The translations under genes and the position numbers were made by a program. 64,000 bases of DNA from JBAZZQ01 sp041658725 (GTDB lineage Bacteria > Planctomycetota > Phycisphaerae > JAAYCJ01): assembly GCA_041658725.1 (NCBI GenBank), contig JBAZZQ010000006.1:1-64000 (forward strand), given 5' to 3'. Under the pieces are notes generated by a model. That model worked only from the letters and a program-made list of their open reading frames with translations, was not told where the DNA came from and did no database searches. This document shows, in pieces, positions 1 through 8,129 of this stretch (its first letter is position 1; the number at the start of each line of letters is the position of its first letter).

Positions 1-114
1 GCCCGTAGCCGTGAGGCCTTGATCCAAGCCATTGCCGTTGCCTTGGATGCGGTCACCGCTCAGGATGCCCAAGGATGGTTCAAATCGTGTGGATATATGT
101 ACGATAAATGTTGA
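1..114 (+). CDS. IS630-family transposase, C-terminal fragment (cut by window edge)
   Basis: An open frame of 37 codons runs in from the left edge and stops at TGA 112-114. It contains the segments REALIQAIAVALDAVT and GWFKSCGY, which resemble the last residues of IS630/Tc1-mariner-type transposases, including the usual aromatic-Cys-Gly-Tyr ending. Such enzymes cut and paste DNA with a DDE catalytic core, which would lie outside the window. Whether the upstream part is intact cannot be seen. An imperfect hairpin (arms 133-142 and 155-164) follows the stop and may belong to the element's right end. The assignment rests only on these 37 residues. Confidence 0.6.
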   Translation, partial: ARSREALIQAIAVALDAVTAQDAQGWFKSCGYMYDKC

Positions 115-220
115 AATGCTCTAAATTGGGGTGAGACTCTTGTAAACCTTCCTGCAAGAGGCTCCATTGCATCCCACTCGTTGCAATTCTTAGTGTTTTT
201 TTGTACGCCCATATGTCTTA

Positions 221-1633
221 CTATGGATTCGGGGTCACGCGGATCACGATGGCGATGGATTGTTCGACGCTCGGATCACTGGGATAGGCGGCGAGGATGA
301 CGTAGTCGCCGAATGGGGCTACGATGGATGTTATTACTCCGGTGCTCTGGTAATTTATGGAAATCGAAGCCGGAGCTGTCGAGGTCCTGCGGCGAAGCGG
401 CAACCCGCTCGGCAATAGCGAAACGGGGGCATGGATACCAGCCTGGACCTCCAGAGGGATGGAGTGTTCGCTTCTTGAGCCTGTCTTTCCTGATACCTTG
501 AATTGTATAATACCTCCCCCATCCGCCCAAGAGAATCCCGATGTATCGAACTTGCCATTTTCCTGGGCTTTGACGGATAATTGGGCCAGGAGTTGGGGGT
601 TCCTAAAGCCATTTTTGTCCAGGGCCTCTCCTGCGGAGGCGAGGAACTCCGGCAAGGGTTGATAACTTTCGGGAAGAGTGTCGGTGGTGGAAACGATGAG
701 CAGGCCATTACGGTCCACGGCGTAGCCCACTGAGCCGGGCAAGGTCTTTAACAGAATTTCCAGGGCGGCCTTGAAGTTGACGTTCTTTAGACCTACTATG
801 TTTCCGTATTTTACATCGTCTGCCGGCGTGATTCCTTCGGTTTCCAGCTTACTCCATTGAACAGATAAATTGATTCCTTGCTGGTTAAAGTAGCTAAAGG
901 CGTGGCTCAGTTTATCTCGAAAGGCACTCATGTCTTTAAGGACCGTGGTCTGGAGTTTTTTCCAGGTCTCCCGGACTGCGGCATCCGATCCCGCGTCCGC
1001 GGCGGACCGGCCTTTGAGGAAGTAAAAATTAATCTGCAATACCTGCGGCTGAAGCGACTGAGGCTTGGGAGTATCTAGTTGGGTAATGAGACCGGTAATG
1101 GTGTTGAGATCCATCGGGACTCCTCGCTGCCCAGAATGAAGAATAACAAAGATTGTGTTCTTTTCTTCATCTGCCGCTACTCGAACTGACGTGTTAGTCA
1201 ACATGTTTTGAAGCAAAGGCAGGACGTCTTTGACCGGCCGATGGACCAGGTGAAAAGCCGAAACTGAGAGTTTTGGATTGCTGGCCGACGGGAATTGATC
1301 CGGGACTTGATCGAGTTCATCGATCAATTTCCCCACCTTTTTATGTATGTCCTGCGGAGCCACGACAATTAACGAATTTGTCCTCATATCCTCTGTAATA
1401 CGGTCCGGGTTAAACAGGCCGCGGATTATTCTTGCCACATCGTCGGCCTCCGCTTTTCTAAGCGCATAAATTCTTATCTCCGACGCTTCACTCGGGGCGC
1501 TGGTGGGTTTCAACATGGCAGTCTTCATTTTTTCCAGAATCTGCCTTTTTTGCTCCTGTTTTGACTCGACCCCAAGAGACGGCAGTACAGCAGCCAGAAA
1601 CACGATCAGACTAATTGCTTTGACTTTATTCAT
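221..1633 (-). CDS. Exported protein with secretin N-type domains, no secretin pore
   Basis: The 470-residue product begins with a signal peptide (MNKVKAISLIVFLAAVLPSLG). Residues about 50-115 look like a secretin N (NolW-like) domain: an IRIYALRKAEADDVARII strand-helix unit and a TNSLIVVAP strand. A second copy follows at about 120-185 (AFHLVHRPVKDVLPLLQNML and NTIFVILHS). The C-terminal half has no recognisable secretin barrel, so this is probably a periplasmic or envelope protein and not a pore. I chose ATG 1631-1633 because AAGGAG stands 7 nt upstream; the ATG ten codons earlier has no ribosome site. It lies 38 nt after the anti-sigma gene and probably shares its transcript. Exact role unknown. 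Confidence 0.7.
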   Translation of the reverse strand: MNKVKAISLIVFLAAVLPSLGVESKQEQKRQILEKMKTAMLKPTSAPSEASEIRIYALRKAEADDVARIIRGLFNPDRITEDMRTNSLIVVAPQDIHKKVGKLIDELDQVPDQFPSASNPKLSVSAFHLVHRPVKDVLPLLQNMLTNTSVRVAADEEKNTIFVILHSGQRGVPMDLNTITGLITQLDTPKPQSLQPQVLQINFYFLKGRSAADAGSDAAVRETWKKLQTTVLKDMSAFRDKLSHAFSYFNQQGINLSVQWSKLETEGITPADDVKYGNIVGLKNVNFKAALEILLKTLPGSVGYAVDRNGLLIVSTTDTLPESYQPLPEFLASAGEALDKNGFRNPQLLAQLSVKAQENGKFDTSGFSWADGGGIIQFKVSGKTGSRSEHSIPLEVQAGIHAPVSLLPSGLPLRRRTSTAPASISINYQSTGVITSIVAPFGDYVILAAYPSDPSVEQSIAIVIRVTPNP

Positions 1634-1671
1634 GTTCTTACTCCTTAATTTTCGTTTATTCATAACATTAT

Positions 1672-2199
1672 CTAAAAGTTTTTGTCCTTTGATCCGTCCA
1701 TTATTGGATAAAGTTTAAACAGGTGGACGCGCGGGTTGGCGGTGGGGCATTGGACGGCCAGCATGTTTTGGGCCGAGACTTCCGCCAGTTGGATGGTCTC
1801 GTTTGTTTTTGGCTCCCCCGCGGGGGCTGTGTTCGGCGCGATTTTCTCCCCGGCCTGCCGTTGGGCGACAATCCGAGGATGAGTGGGTTTTTCTTGCGCC
1901 GCCTGATGCGGCCTGGCTAGGTAGAAGATCGTTCCGGCGGCCAGGGCGAGAACGGCGGCAATCCTGACCAGAGGGGGGAACCAAATTTGCCATTTGCCTG
2001 GCGATTTGGCCACCGACGCCCGATGCTCGCTTATTTGGCGAAGATAACCCAGGGCTTCGTCAAGGTTAGTCATCTGCCGGCAATATCGGCGGCAATCAGC
2101 GCACTCGTCCAGATGCACTTTCACAGCATCCGAGGCGCCCGCGACGGCATGGCCGTCGATCTGGTCGCTCCAAATTTGTCGAATGTTTTGGCAATTCAT
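1672..2199 (-). CDS. Anti-sigma factor with zinc-finger (ZAS-like) domain
   Basis: The 175-residue protein starts with an HLDECADCRRYC segment at about residues 30-41, the His/CxxC pattern of zinc-binding anti-sigma domains that hold an ECF sigma factor inactive. One transmembrane helix follows at about residues 77-97 (VRIAAVLALAAGTIFYLA), then a low-complexity, presumably periplasmic tail. It starts 7 nt after the stop of the sigma-factor gene, the usual arrangement for a cognate pair. The sensed signal is not evident; the tail has no known sensor domain. The downstream secretin-N protein could be a target or an accessory. Confidence 0.8.
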   Translation of the reverse strand: MNCQNIRQIWSDQIDGHAVAGASDAVKVHLDECADCRRYCRQMTNLDEALGYLRQISEHRASVAKSPGKWQIWFPPLVRIAAVLALAAGTIFYLARPHQAAQEKPTHPRIVAQRQAGEKIAPNTAPAGEPKTNETIQLAEVSAQNMLAVQCPTANPRVHLFKLYPIMDGSKDKNF

Positions 2200-2206
2200 C
2201 TTTTCC

Positions 2207-2770
2207 TCATTCTTCCCTTTTGGCCCATTCCGGGTAGTGCCGGAGGATCATTTTTCGCAACTCTTCGCGGGCCGAGAGTACATGCACCCGAACCGTGCTT
2301 TCGGAAATCTCCATCATAACGGCGATTTCCTTATAATCCTGGCCTTCAAGATACCGAAGCACAACCGCCGAACGCTGTCGTTCGGGAAGCTTATCAATCA
2401 ATTCCTTTAAAATTTCCGCCAATTCGGCCTGGTCGATGGTCTGATCGTGAGAAACGGTGCAATTCTCCCAAAAAGCCATCCTGCTTTTTTGCCGCCGATC
2501 CCGTTGACGCAGTTGCTCATGGCACTGATTGACCACGATCCGTGTTGCCCAGGACCACCACTTTTCCGGGTCTTTGAGTTGTTCGACCTTATTTTGGGCA
2601 ACGGTCAAGGCATCCTGCACGGCATCTTCAGCATCATCCCAATTCCAAAGGAACCGGTACGCCAGCCTGACGAACCGGTTTCGCCAGTCAGACGCGATAT
2701 TTTCCCAGGGATGGTTCGGTCCCCGGTTTTGCAGTAGTGCCGGATTGCTTTTCTTCTCATCGTCAACCAC
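2207..2770 (-). CDS. RNA polymerase sigma factor, sigma-70 family (ECF type)
   Basis: This 187-residue protein has sigma region 2 at about residues 28-95 (FVRLAYRFLWNWDDAEDAVQDA, then WWSWATRIVVNQC) and region 4 at about 118-175 (LPERQRSAVVLRYLEGQDYKEIA followed by the helix-turn-helix MEISESTVRVHVLSAREEL). No other sigma regions are present, so it is an ECF-like factor that would redirect RNA polymerase to a small regulon. Translation probably starts at GTG 2768-2770, preceded by GAGGA at 5-nt spacing. It is the first gene of an apparent sigma, anti-sigma, secretin-N operon. Confidence 0.88.
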   Translation of the reverse strand: MVDDEKKSNPALLQNRGPNHPWENIASDWRNRFVRLAYRFLWNWDDAEDAVQDALTVAQNKVEQLKDPEKWWSWATRIVVNQCHEQLRQRDRRQKSRMAFWENCTVSHDQTIDQAELAEILKELIDKLPERQRSAVVLRYLEGQDYKEIAVMMEISESTVRVHVLSAREELRKMILRHYPEWAKREE

Positions 2771-2899
2771 GTCTTCCTCATTTTACAATATAAGATGCTT
2801 GGCGATCAGATTTTGTTTAGAAGAATCCCGACAGTAATTAAGAAATATTTTAACCGATCGGACATCCGATGGACGGAAAAGCGGGAGACGCACTGGTAT

Positions 2900-3910
2900 T
2901 TACTCCGTGGGACACAGGGGTGGGATTTGTCTTAGCCAGTCGGCGGCGTCTTTGGCGAAATAGGTTATGATGAGGTCTGCGCCGGCGCGTTTCATTCCGA
3001 CCAGGGATTCCAAGACGGTGGTTCGTTCGTCGAGCCAGCCTTTTTGGGCGGCGGCTTTTAGCATGGCATATTCGCCGGAGACGTTGTAGCAGGCTAGGGG
3101 GATGTTGAATTGCTGTTTGGCTCGGTAGATGATGTCGAGATAGGCGAGGGCGGGCTTGATCATGATCATGTCGGCGCCTTCGTCGATATCGAGCTGGATT
3201 TCGCGCAGGGCTTCGTCGGCGTTGTGGTAGTCCATCTGGTATCCTTTGCGGTCGCCGAACTGGGGTGGTGATTCGGCGGCTTCCCGGAATGGGCTGTAGA
3301 AGGCGGAGGCGAATTTTGCGGCGTAACTTAGGATGGGGGTATGTTCACAATGGTGTTTGTCGAGTGTGCGTCGGATGGCGGCGACTCTGCCGTCCATCAT
3401 GTCTGAGGGTGCGATGATATCTGCGCCGGCCTTTGCGTAGTTTAGAGCGGTTTTGGCGAGGAGTTCGAGGGTTGGGTCGTTATCGACGTGGAATTCCTGG
3501 CCGACTTTTTTGATCAGACCGCAATGGCCGTGGGAGGTGTATTCGCAGAGGCAGACGTCGGTGATGACGATGAGTTTGGGGCATTTTTCCTTAATGGCGC
3601 GGACGGCTTGGGGTACGATTCCGTTTTCGTCCCAGGCTCCGGAGCCTTGATCGTCTTTGGTTTCTGGGATTCCGAAGAGGAGGATGGCGGGGATTCCGAG
3701 TGATTCGAGTTCGAGACATTCGGCCAGTAGAAAGTCGATGGACATCTGGCTCTGGCCTGGCATGGACGCGATGGGTCGGGAGATTCGCTGGCCTGCGCGG
3801 ACGAAGAGGGGCATGACCAGGTCTTTCACTTCGAGCGTGGTTTGTCGGACCAGGGCGCGGAGTTGTTCGTTTTGCCGCAGTCGGCGAGGACGATGTATTG
3901 GAAACGGCAT
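2900..3910 (-). CDS. hemB: Porphobilinogen synthase (delta-aminolevulinate dehydratase)
   Basis: HemB condenses two 5-aminolevulinate molecules to porphobilinogen in tetrapyrrole synthesis (haem, sirohaem, cobalamin). The 336-residue length is normal. The two active-site lysines are visible: K199 in SYAAKFASAFY and the Schiff-base K252 in MIMIKPALAY. The cysteine cluster C120, C122 and C130 (DVCLCEYTSHGHCG) indicates the zinc-dependent class. APSDMMDGRV is the conserved substrate-lid segment. The start has AGGAGG 7 nt upstream and a sigma-70-like promoter about 25 nt further up. No other haem gene is adjacent. Confidence 0.96.
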   Translation of the reverse strand: MPFPIHRPRRLRQNEQLRALVRQTTLEVKDLVMPLFVRAGQRISRPIASMPGQSQMSIDFLLAECLELESLGIPAILLFGIPETKDDQGSGAWDENGIVPQAVRAIKEKCPKLIVITDVCLCEYTSHGHCGLIKKVGQEFHVDNDPTLELLAKTALNYAKAGADIIAPSDMMDGRVAAIRRTLDKHHCEHTPILSYAAKFASAFYSPFREAAESPPQFGDRKGYQMDYHNADEALREIQLDIDEGADMIMIKPALAYLDIIYRAKQQFNIPLACYNVSGEYAMLKAAAQKGWLDERTTVLESLVGMKRAGADLIITYFAKDAADWLRQIPPLCPTE

Positions 3911-3935
3911 TTCATTACCTCCTACTTTTGAGGAT

Positions 3936-3965
3936 ATTATATGATAAAGGAGAGTAAAAGTTCAA
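3936..3965 (-). promoter_or_regulatory. Probable sigma-70-type promoter of hemB
   Basis: On the minus strand the -10 hexamer TATAAT (3941-3936) lies 18 nt below a TTGAAC -35 (3965-3960). The predicted transcript has a leader of about 20 nt that contains the AGGAGG ribosome site. Confidence 0.6.
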
Positions 3966-3984
3966 TATCCAAAGGTCAATGCCT
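3957..3984. repeat. Degenerate 7-bp-period repeat between hemB and the HEAT gene
   Basis: Four consecutive heptads can be read: aaagttc, aatatcc, aaaggtc, aatgcct. They resemble the units of the inverted repeats at 46254-46292 and of the array at 52721-52755. The array overlaps the hemB -35 region. Confidence 0.4.
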
Positions 3985-4006
3985 TAGGACTTGATTATTT
4001 TTTTGG

Positions 4007-4034
4007 TTGACATCAAACCATCTTTAATTAAAAT
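4007..4034 (+). promoter_or_regulatory. Probable sigma-70-type promoter of the HEAT/receiver gene
   Basis: TTGACA (4007-4012) and TAAAAT (4029-4034) are separated by 16 nt. The start codon of the gene follows about 63 nt downstream, preceded by GGGAG. Confidence 0.55.
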
Positions 4035-4097
4035 TTGATCATCGGTTTTTGCAATTTGTTTTGTTATTTATAGTTACGCAAAATTTGGGAGATAATC

Positions 4098-6329
4098 ATG
4101 AACCGCCGTCTGACCGTTTTTTTCTTTATTGCGTCCATCTTAACCTTGTGTATTCTGGCTGGCGCGCAACAGGTTGCCCTTAAGCCCAATCTCACCGATG
4201 AGAATCTTTGGACCGATGCCACGTACTACCTGAAGATCGGAAGAATGGAGTACGGTAAAGCCTATCTCCAGGCCTATCTGGATCGCAAGGTCGATCCGGC
4301 CAAGACGCTGGAGTTTTCCGAAAAAGACCCGCGAAGCGTTCAGATACTTACACGGCTGCAGTCTGATCCTCAATTGGGAAAAGAGGCTCGGGCGGCGTTG
4401 GATCAGATCGACAAGGGCTGGCAGATACGTCGGCGGGACCTGCCGCGAATTAATGATGAAATCGAACGCCTGACCGGAACACCCCGCGCTCAATTCCAGG
4501 CCACCGAGCGACTCAAGGAAGCAGGAGAATACTCCGTTCCCATTCTGCTTGGATATTTAGAAAACGCCAATCGCCCCGCCCTTCACTCTAAGATCATCGA
4601 CGCGCTGGTCGCACTGGGACCCAGTGCCATTGAACCACTCCTGGCTGCTGTGGTTGACCTGCCCGACGCCCCGAAACGTCTCGTCATCAATGCCCTCGGA
4701 CGGCTTGATTATCCCCAGTCGATCCCCTATCTTAAAGAAGTGATCGAAAATGAAAAAATCGCTCCTACCGTCAGTTCCGCGGCGAAGAACGCACTGGAAA
4801 GCATTCTGACCCGGAATCCCAAATATCGAACCGATGTCAATGCCGCCGGCGCTTTTTACGCGCTCGCTCTGCGTTACTATTATCATGACAGCACCATCAC
4901 TCCCGCCGGGGATATTTCCCGCTTGGCCGGTTTTTCCGGCGATGTGGCCGCGGAAAAGCCGAATGTCTGGCTCATGCGGGATGGAAAACTTGTTCCTCAA
5001 GGCGTGGCCTGGGAAATTTATTATGAACTGATGGCCATGCGTTTGACCCGACGATCTCTCCAACTGGAAACAACCGCCGGTCTTCAGCCCGGCCTTACCC
5101 TTTGGTTAATGGCCGACTGCAAACGAGAGTCCAAACTTTCCAGTTCCATCGTCGATCCCCTTCATGCCAAAGATTTTCCCACCGCTGGATATTTCTTCCG
5201 TTGTGCGGGAACCAGCTATGGGTTAGATGCGCTGCTTCGGTCCTTAAACGATGATAATATCGTTTGCGCCGTTAAGTCCCTGGAGTCCCTTCGCGAAGTC
5301 GCCTCTGGAAACGATATCCTCGCCGCCTTCGGAGAATGCCAGCCTATCGTTAATGCCTTAAATTCCAAAAATCAACTGATCCGCACCTATGCCGCCCTCG
5401 CTCTCGGCTGGACCGCTCCGGCCGATAAATATCCCGGAATGGACCAGGTGGTTCCCCTTCTGGGAAGGATTCTGGTCGCGATGAAGAATCCCGCCGCCGT
5501 ACTGATCATTCCCGATAAAGAAAAACTCGCCTCGGTTTCCACACTGGTCAAAGCGCTCGGTTTTGAAGTCAAAGAGGCTGGGGATTTCCAGACCGCTTTA
5601 AAGGTGTTGAATCAGGCCCCCGGCCAGATCGAATCGATCGTCCTCGATTATAATCTCGCCACGCCCGGCGCCAATTTGGCTATCGACCGCCTGCGTGATG
5701 ATCCGCTCTTAAAGCTTGTTCCCGTCGTCGTTTTGGTTTCCAGTGATCGTCTGGCAGATGCCACGACCGTCCTGGGTCGCCGGGCTGGTGTTGCCGTCGT
5801 TCCCGATACCGCCACGCAGGAAACCATCGGCAAAAAAATCGATTACCTTCGTCAGCAACTCGGTCGTGTGGCCTTGAGCAAAGAGGATTTCACCCAAAAC
5901 GCCCTTCTGTCCGTTCTCGCCCTCGAACGCCTGGCCCGAACCAAGCTCCCTCAATACAACGTGGAACGTGTCCGGGATAAACTCAACGAGGCCATGAACG
6001 GTTCTGACTGGACCCTTGCCCTGGAATCGGCAAAGACGCTTTCCCTGCTGGCCGGCGATGCCGCACAAAAGAATCTCGCCGATGCCGCGATCGGCCGGAA
6101 GGAACCCGGTCAGAAAGTTAGCCTGCTCAACCTCCTGACCGACTCGGTCCGAAGTTTCGGAAATAAACTTAACGCCAAACAGGTAGGCGAATTGCAGAGC
6201 CTTGTCATTTCCGAGAGTGATTCCGCCATCCGGCAAGCTACCGCCAAGGTCCTGGGCGCGTTGAATCTGGAACCTCAGGTAGCCAAAAAAGTCATCCTTG
6301 CCAAAGACCCGTTTGGCAGTGCAAAATAA
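4098..6329 (+). CDS. Exported HEAT-repeat protein with embedded receiver-like domain
   Basis: The 743-residue protein starts with a clear signal peptide (RRLTVFFFIASILTLCILAGAQQ). Residues about 120-240 and 590-740 contain HEAT-like helical repeats (SIPYLKEVIENEK, AIRQATAKVLGALN). Between about 455 and 580 there is a response-regulator fold: VLIIPDKEKLASVSTLVKALGFEVKEAGD, then a phosphoacceptor-like aspartate D517 in SIVLDYNLATPG, then VPVVVLVSS. Only one of the usual paired N-terminal acidic residues is present and the conserved Lys after the fourth strand is not obvious, so phosphorylation is doubtful. If the signal peptide is real, the domain is outside the cytoplasm. Single gene with its own promoter; function unknown. 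Confidence 0.75.
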   Translation: MNRRLTVFFFIASILTLCILAGAQQVALKPNLTDENLWTDATYYLKIGRMEYGKAYLQAYLDRKVDPAKTLEFSEKDPRSVQILTRLQSDPQLGKEARAALDQIDKGWQIRRRDLPRINDEIERLTGTPRAQFQATERLKEAGEYSVPILLGYLENANRPALHSKIIDALVALGPSAIEPLLAAVVDLPDAPKRLVINALGRLDYPQSIPYLKEVIENEKIAPTVSSAAKNALESILTRNPKYRTDVNAAGAFYALALRYYYHDSTITPAGDISRLAGFSGDVAAEKPNVWLMRDGKLVPQGVAWEIYYELMAMRLTRRSLQLETTAGLQPGLTLWLMADCKRESKLSSSIVDPLHAKDFPTAGYFFRCAGTSYGLDALLRSLNDDNIVCAVKSLESLREVASGNDILAAFGECQPIVNALNSKNQLIRTYAALALGWTAPADKYPGMDQVVPLLGRILVAMKNPAAVLIIPDKEKLASVSTLVKALGFEVKEAGDFQTALKVLNQAPGQIESIVLDYNLATPGANLAIDRLRDDPLLKLVPVVVLVSSDRLADATTVLGRRAGVAVVPDTATQETIGKKIDYLRQQLGRVALSKEDFTQNALLSVLALERLARTKLPQYNVERVRDKLNEAMNGSDWTLALESAKTLSLLAGDAAQKNLADAAIGRKEPGQKVSLLNLLTDSVRSFGNKLNAKQVGELQSLVISESDSAIRQATAKVLGALNLEPQVAKKVILAKDPFGSAK

Positions 6330-6330
6330 G

Positions 6331-6358
6331 CACGGCTGGACAAGCCAGCCGTGGCACA
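6331..6358. repeat. Half of a GC-rich palindromic repeat
   Basis: CACGGCTGG at 6331-6339 and its complement CCAGCCGTG at 6345-6353 form a 9-bp stem round ACAAG, followed by gcac. The same hairpin, preceded by a related one, occurs at 50128-50198 and 59091-59155. Here it lies between convergent genes and could help end both transcripts. Confidence 0.75.
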
Positions 6359-6389
6359 ATGCACAATGCCATCCACCCGGCAAAATCGT

Positions 6390-7208
6390 TTACCCGATGA
6401 TCTTACAGATGTTTTGATGCAGATGAAGGATAAGCCCATCGTGGTCCTGAACCAGCAGGGAATTATCACGATGGTCGATATCGATGATCCGGGCGTTAAA
6501 CGTCTGATCCTGGCGATTGACAATGATGGGCTGGTCCGGTCCACCTGCCAGCATGAGCCAGTCATGCCGTAACCTGGCAAAATTTCCTTCGATGATCTCG
6601 CCGATGGCGGTGTCGATCTGCACCAACAGATCTCTGGCCAGCATGACCGTTTCGTGTTCCTCCACGCTCCGGCCCAAGGCCTGGGCAATCGAACACGCCG
6701 ATCTGCTTAGCCCATTGGGAAAATCATTCGCCTGCTGGGCTACATTGATTCCAACCCCGATGACAAAACTCGCCGTTTTCGAATCGACCTGGGACGATTC
6801 GATTAGCATGCCGGACAATTTTTTCTTCAAATAAAAAATATCGTTAGGCCATTTGATCTTTACCGAAAGACCGAAGGTCCTGGCGATAGCCTGGGCCGTT
6901 CCGATGGCCGATGCCAGCGCTACGGGACCCGCCAATTCATTCAACCGCCCCGGTAAAAAAATCAGCATGGAACAAATAATGCTCGTGTTTGGTGGGGAAA
7001 TCCACGTCCGGTCTTCCCGGCCTCGACCTCGCCGCTGGTGGCGGGCAAAAATCGCCAGACCGTTATAATGCGGATCCCCCATGATCGGTTTCAAAAGATC
7101 GTTCGTGCTCTCCACCTGGTCATAGACCAGAACTGTTTTACCGATCCATTGTGTTGGAAGGTTCCGTTCCATGTTTTGCGCGGAAAAAATATTTTCCGAA
7201 GAATTCAT
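6390..7208 (-). CDS. birA: Biotin--[acetyl-CoA-carboxylase] ligase
   Basis: This 272-residue protein is a biotin protein ligase, which activates biotin as biotinyl-AMP and attaches it to the lysine of biotin carrier domains. Visible family motifs are the biotin/ATP loop GRGREDRTW at about residues 61-69, the KIKWPNDIFY segment at about 117-126 and KLSGMLIES at about 129-137. A small C-terminal domain follows from about residue 225. There is no N-terminal helix-turn-helix, so it is a monofunctional (class I) ligase and not a repressor. Its start has no strong ribosome site, and a start at the second Met (residue 13) is possible. No biotin operon is adjacent. Confidence 0.9.
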   Translation of the reverse strand: MNSSENIFSAQNMERNLPTQWIGKTVLVYDQVESTNDLLKPIMGDPHYNGLAIFARHQRRGRGREDRTWISPPNTSIICSMLIFLPGRLNELAGPVALASAIGTAQAIARTFGLSVKIKWPNDIFYLKKKLSGMLIESSQVDSKTASFVIGVGINVAQQANDFPNGLSRSACSIAQALGRSVEEHETVMLARDLLVQIDTAIGEIIEGNFARLRHDWLMLAGGPDQPIIVNRQDQTFNARIIDIDHRDNSLLVQDHDGLILHLHQNICKIIG

Positions 7209-7223
7209 AAGACTTGGGATTTT

Positions 7224-7249
7224 AACCGCCAGGACGCCAAGATGCCAAG
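7224..7249. repeat. Remnant of a 9-bp-period repeat
   Basis: Three units, aaccgccag, gacgccaag and atgccaag, are in tandem. They match the left arms of the hairpin elements at 41465-41536, 42597-42680 and 44175-44254, but no inverted partner arm follows here. Confidence 0.5.
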
Positions 7250-7349
7250 AAAAGATAGAGTTGAAAATAATCCCTCAGTTTTTTCATGGAAAGCCCGCAG
7301 TCGCTGCCATGTGCAGAAGCGAAGCCATGCCACTTGCCCAAGAATTGTC

Positions 7350-7372
7350 ATGGTCCGGCTTGATCGGACCAT
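7350..7372. repeat. Short palindrome, CCGGCTTGA family
   Basis: ATGGTCCG and CGGACCAT form an 8-bp stem round gcttgat. Related copies are at 7558-7580 and 62667-62689. Confidence 0.6.
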
Positions 7373-7392
7373 CCAGGTGTAACTTGTGGATT

Positions 7393-7541
7393 ATACGGAT
7401 TGTACTTAATTAATGCGCTCGGCGGCAAGTATTCGACGTATATTTATGACGGATTGTCATACGGATTTGGAAACACAAGGCCGTTATTAACGCAGTGGCG
7501 TATCTTTGCCGCCGAGCGCATTAATTAAGTACAATCCGTAT
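7393..7541. mobile_element. MITE-like element with perfect 36-bp inverted ends
   Basis: Bases 7393-7428 and 7506-7541 are exact inverted copies over 36 bp (the left arm begins atacggattgtacttaatta and ends in the GC-rich segment ctcggcggcaa). The 77-bp centre has no gene. Total length is 149 bp. Identity drops sharply outside the arms, as expected for a small non-autonomous transposon; a transcribed giant hairpin is the alternative. No clear target duplication is visible. Confidence 0.6.
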
Positions 7542-7557
7542 TACCCAAAAGGATTGG

Positions 7558-7580
7558 ATCGCCCGGTCAAGCCGGGCGAT
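7558..7580. repeat. Short palindrome, CCGGCTTGA family
   Basis: ATCGCCCGG and CCGGGCGAT form a 9-bp stem round TCAAG, the inverse orientation of the copies at 7350-7372 and 62667-62689. It begins 17 bp after the MITE-like element. Confidence 0.65.
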
Positions 7581-7804
7581 GACAACCATCGGGGACAATG
7601 TCGCCAGCATGATGGTCTCGCGTGCTTTGGATGGAAAAGACTGGATGGATAAAGGCAATGAAAGCGTAATATCGTCAACTTGCTCATGAGTTGTGGGAAT
7701 GTTGAGGCGATGGCGTGATTTTCAGAAGGCATTCCTAATATTATGGGACAGAGGAAGATCGGTTATCCGCACCCGTCTATTTCTTTTAGCGGCGATTGCC
7801 GCTC

Positions 7805-7921
7805 TTGCAAAATAAAAATAAAAATGGTATAATGTAATTGTAGACCTCTACTCGAGGTCTGATATAGAATTTGCCCTGCGGCCGGCTGAGTCCTTCTGTT
7901 TTAAGCCGCAGGGCTTTTATG
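7805..7921 (+). ncRNA. Candidate small RNA or leader: promoter, hairpin, terminator
   Basis: A near-perfect promoter (TTGCAA 7805-7810, 17-nt spacer, TATAAT 7828-7833) is followed within 10 nt by a perfect 7-bp hairpin (AGACCTC 7842-7848, GAGGTCT 7854-7860). An intrinsic terminator follows (GCCCTGCGGC 7873-7882 paired with GCCGCAGGGC 7905-7914, then TTTTAT). The predicted RNA is about 80 nt, with no credible reading frame. It could be a free small RNA or an attenuating leader of the methyltransferase gene 209 nt downstream. Confidence 0.55.
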
Positions 7922-8017
7922 TTCTATTGGCTTCCGCCTTGTCTCCGCTTTTCCTTGAATCTCGCGGTTTATTATGATCCGCAACCCCTCCTTATTTGAT
8001 GGGGGGAATAATACCCG

Positions 8018-8039
8018 CTCCCTCACGGTCGCGTCTCTT
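8018..8039. repeat. Short repeat shared with the interior of cobC
   Basis: The 22-bp string from CTCCCT through ACGGTCGCG to TCTCTT recurs at 16965-16986 with one mismatch. Here it is in the leader region of the methyltransferase gene; there it is translated inside cobC. Confidence 0.6.
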
Positions 8040-8129
8040 TTCGACCCAAGACGGAGGATACGATACACCCGAATATCTTCTTGACTCGGATGACGGGGGC
8101 GGTAATTTAAGACGTGGAGGAATAAACGC

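Noticed and set aside
5709..6383. A 224-codon frame antisense to the HEAT/receiver gene
   Set aside because: It reads into the palindromic repeat at 6331-6358 and has no signal, motif or ribosome site; it is a shadow of the real gene.
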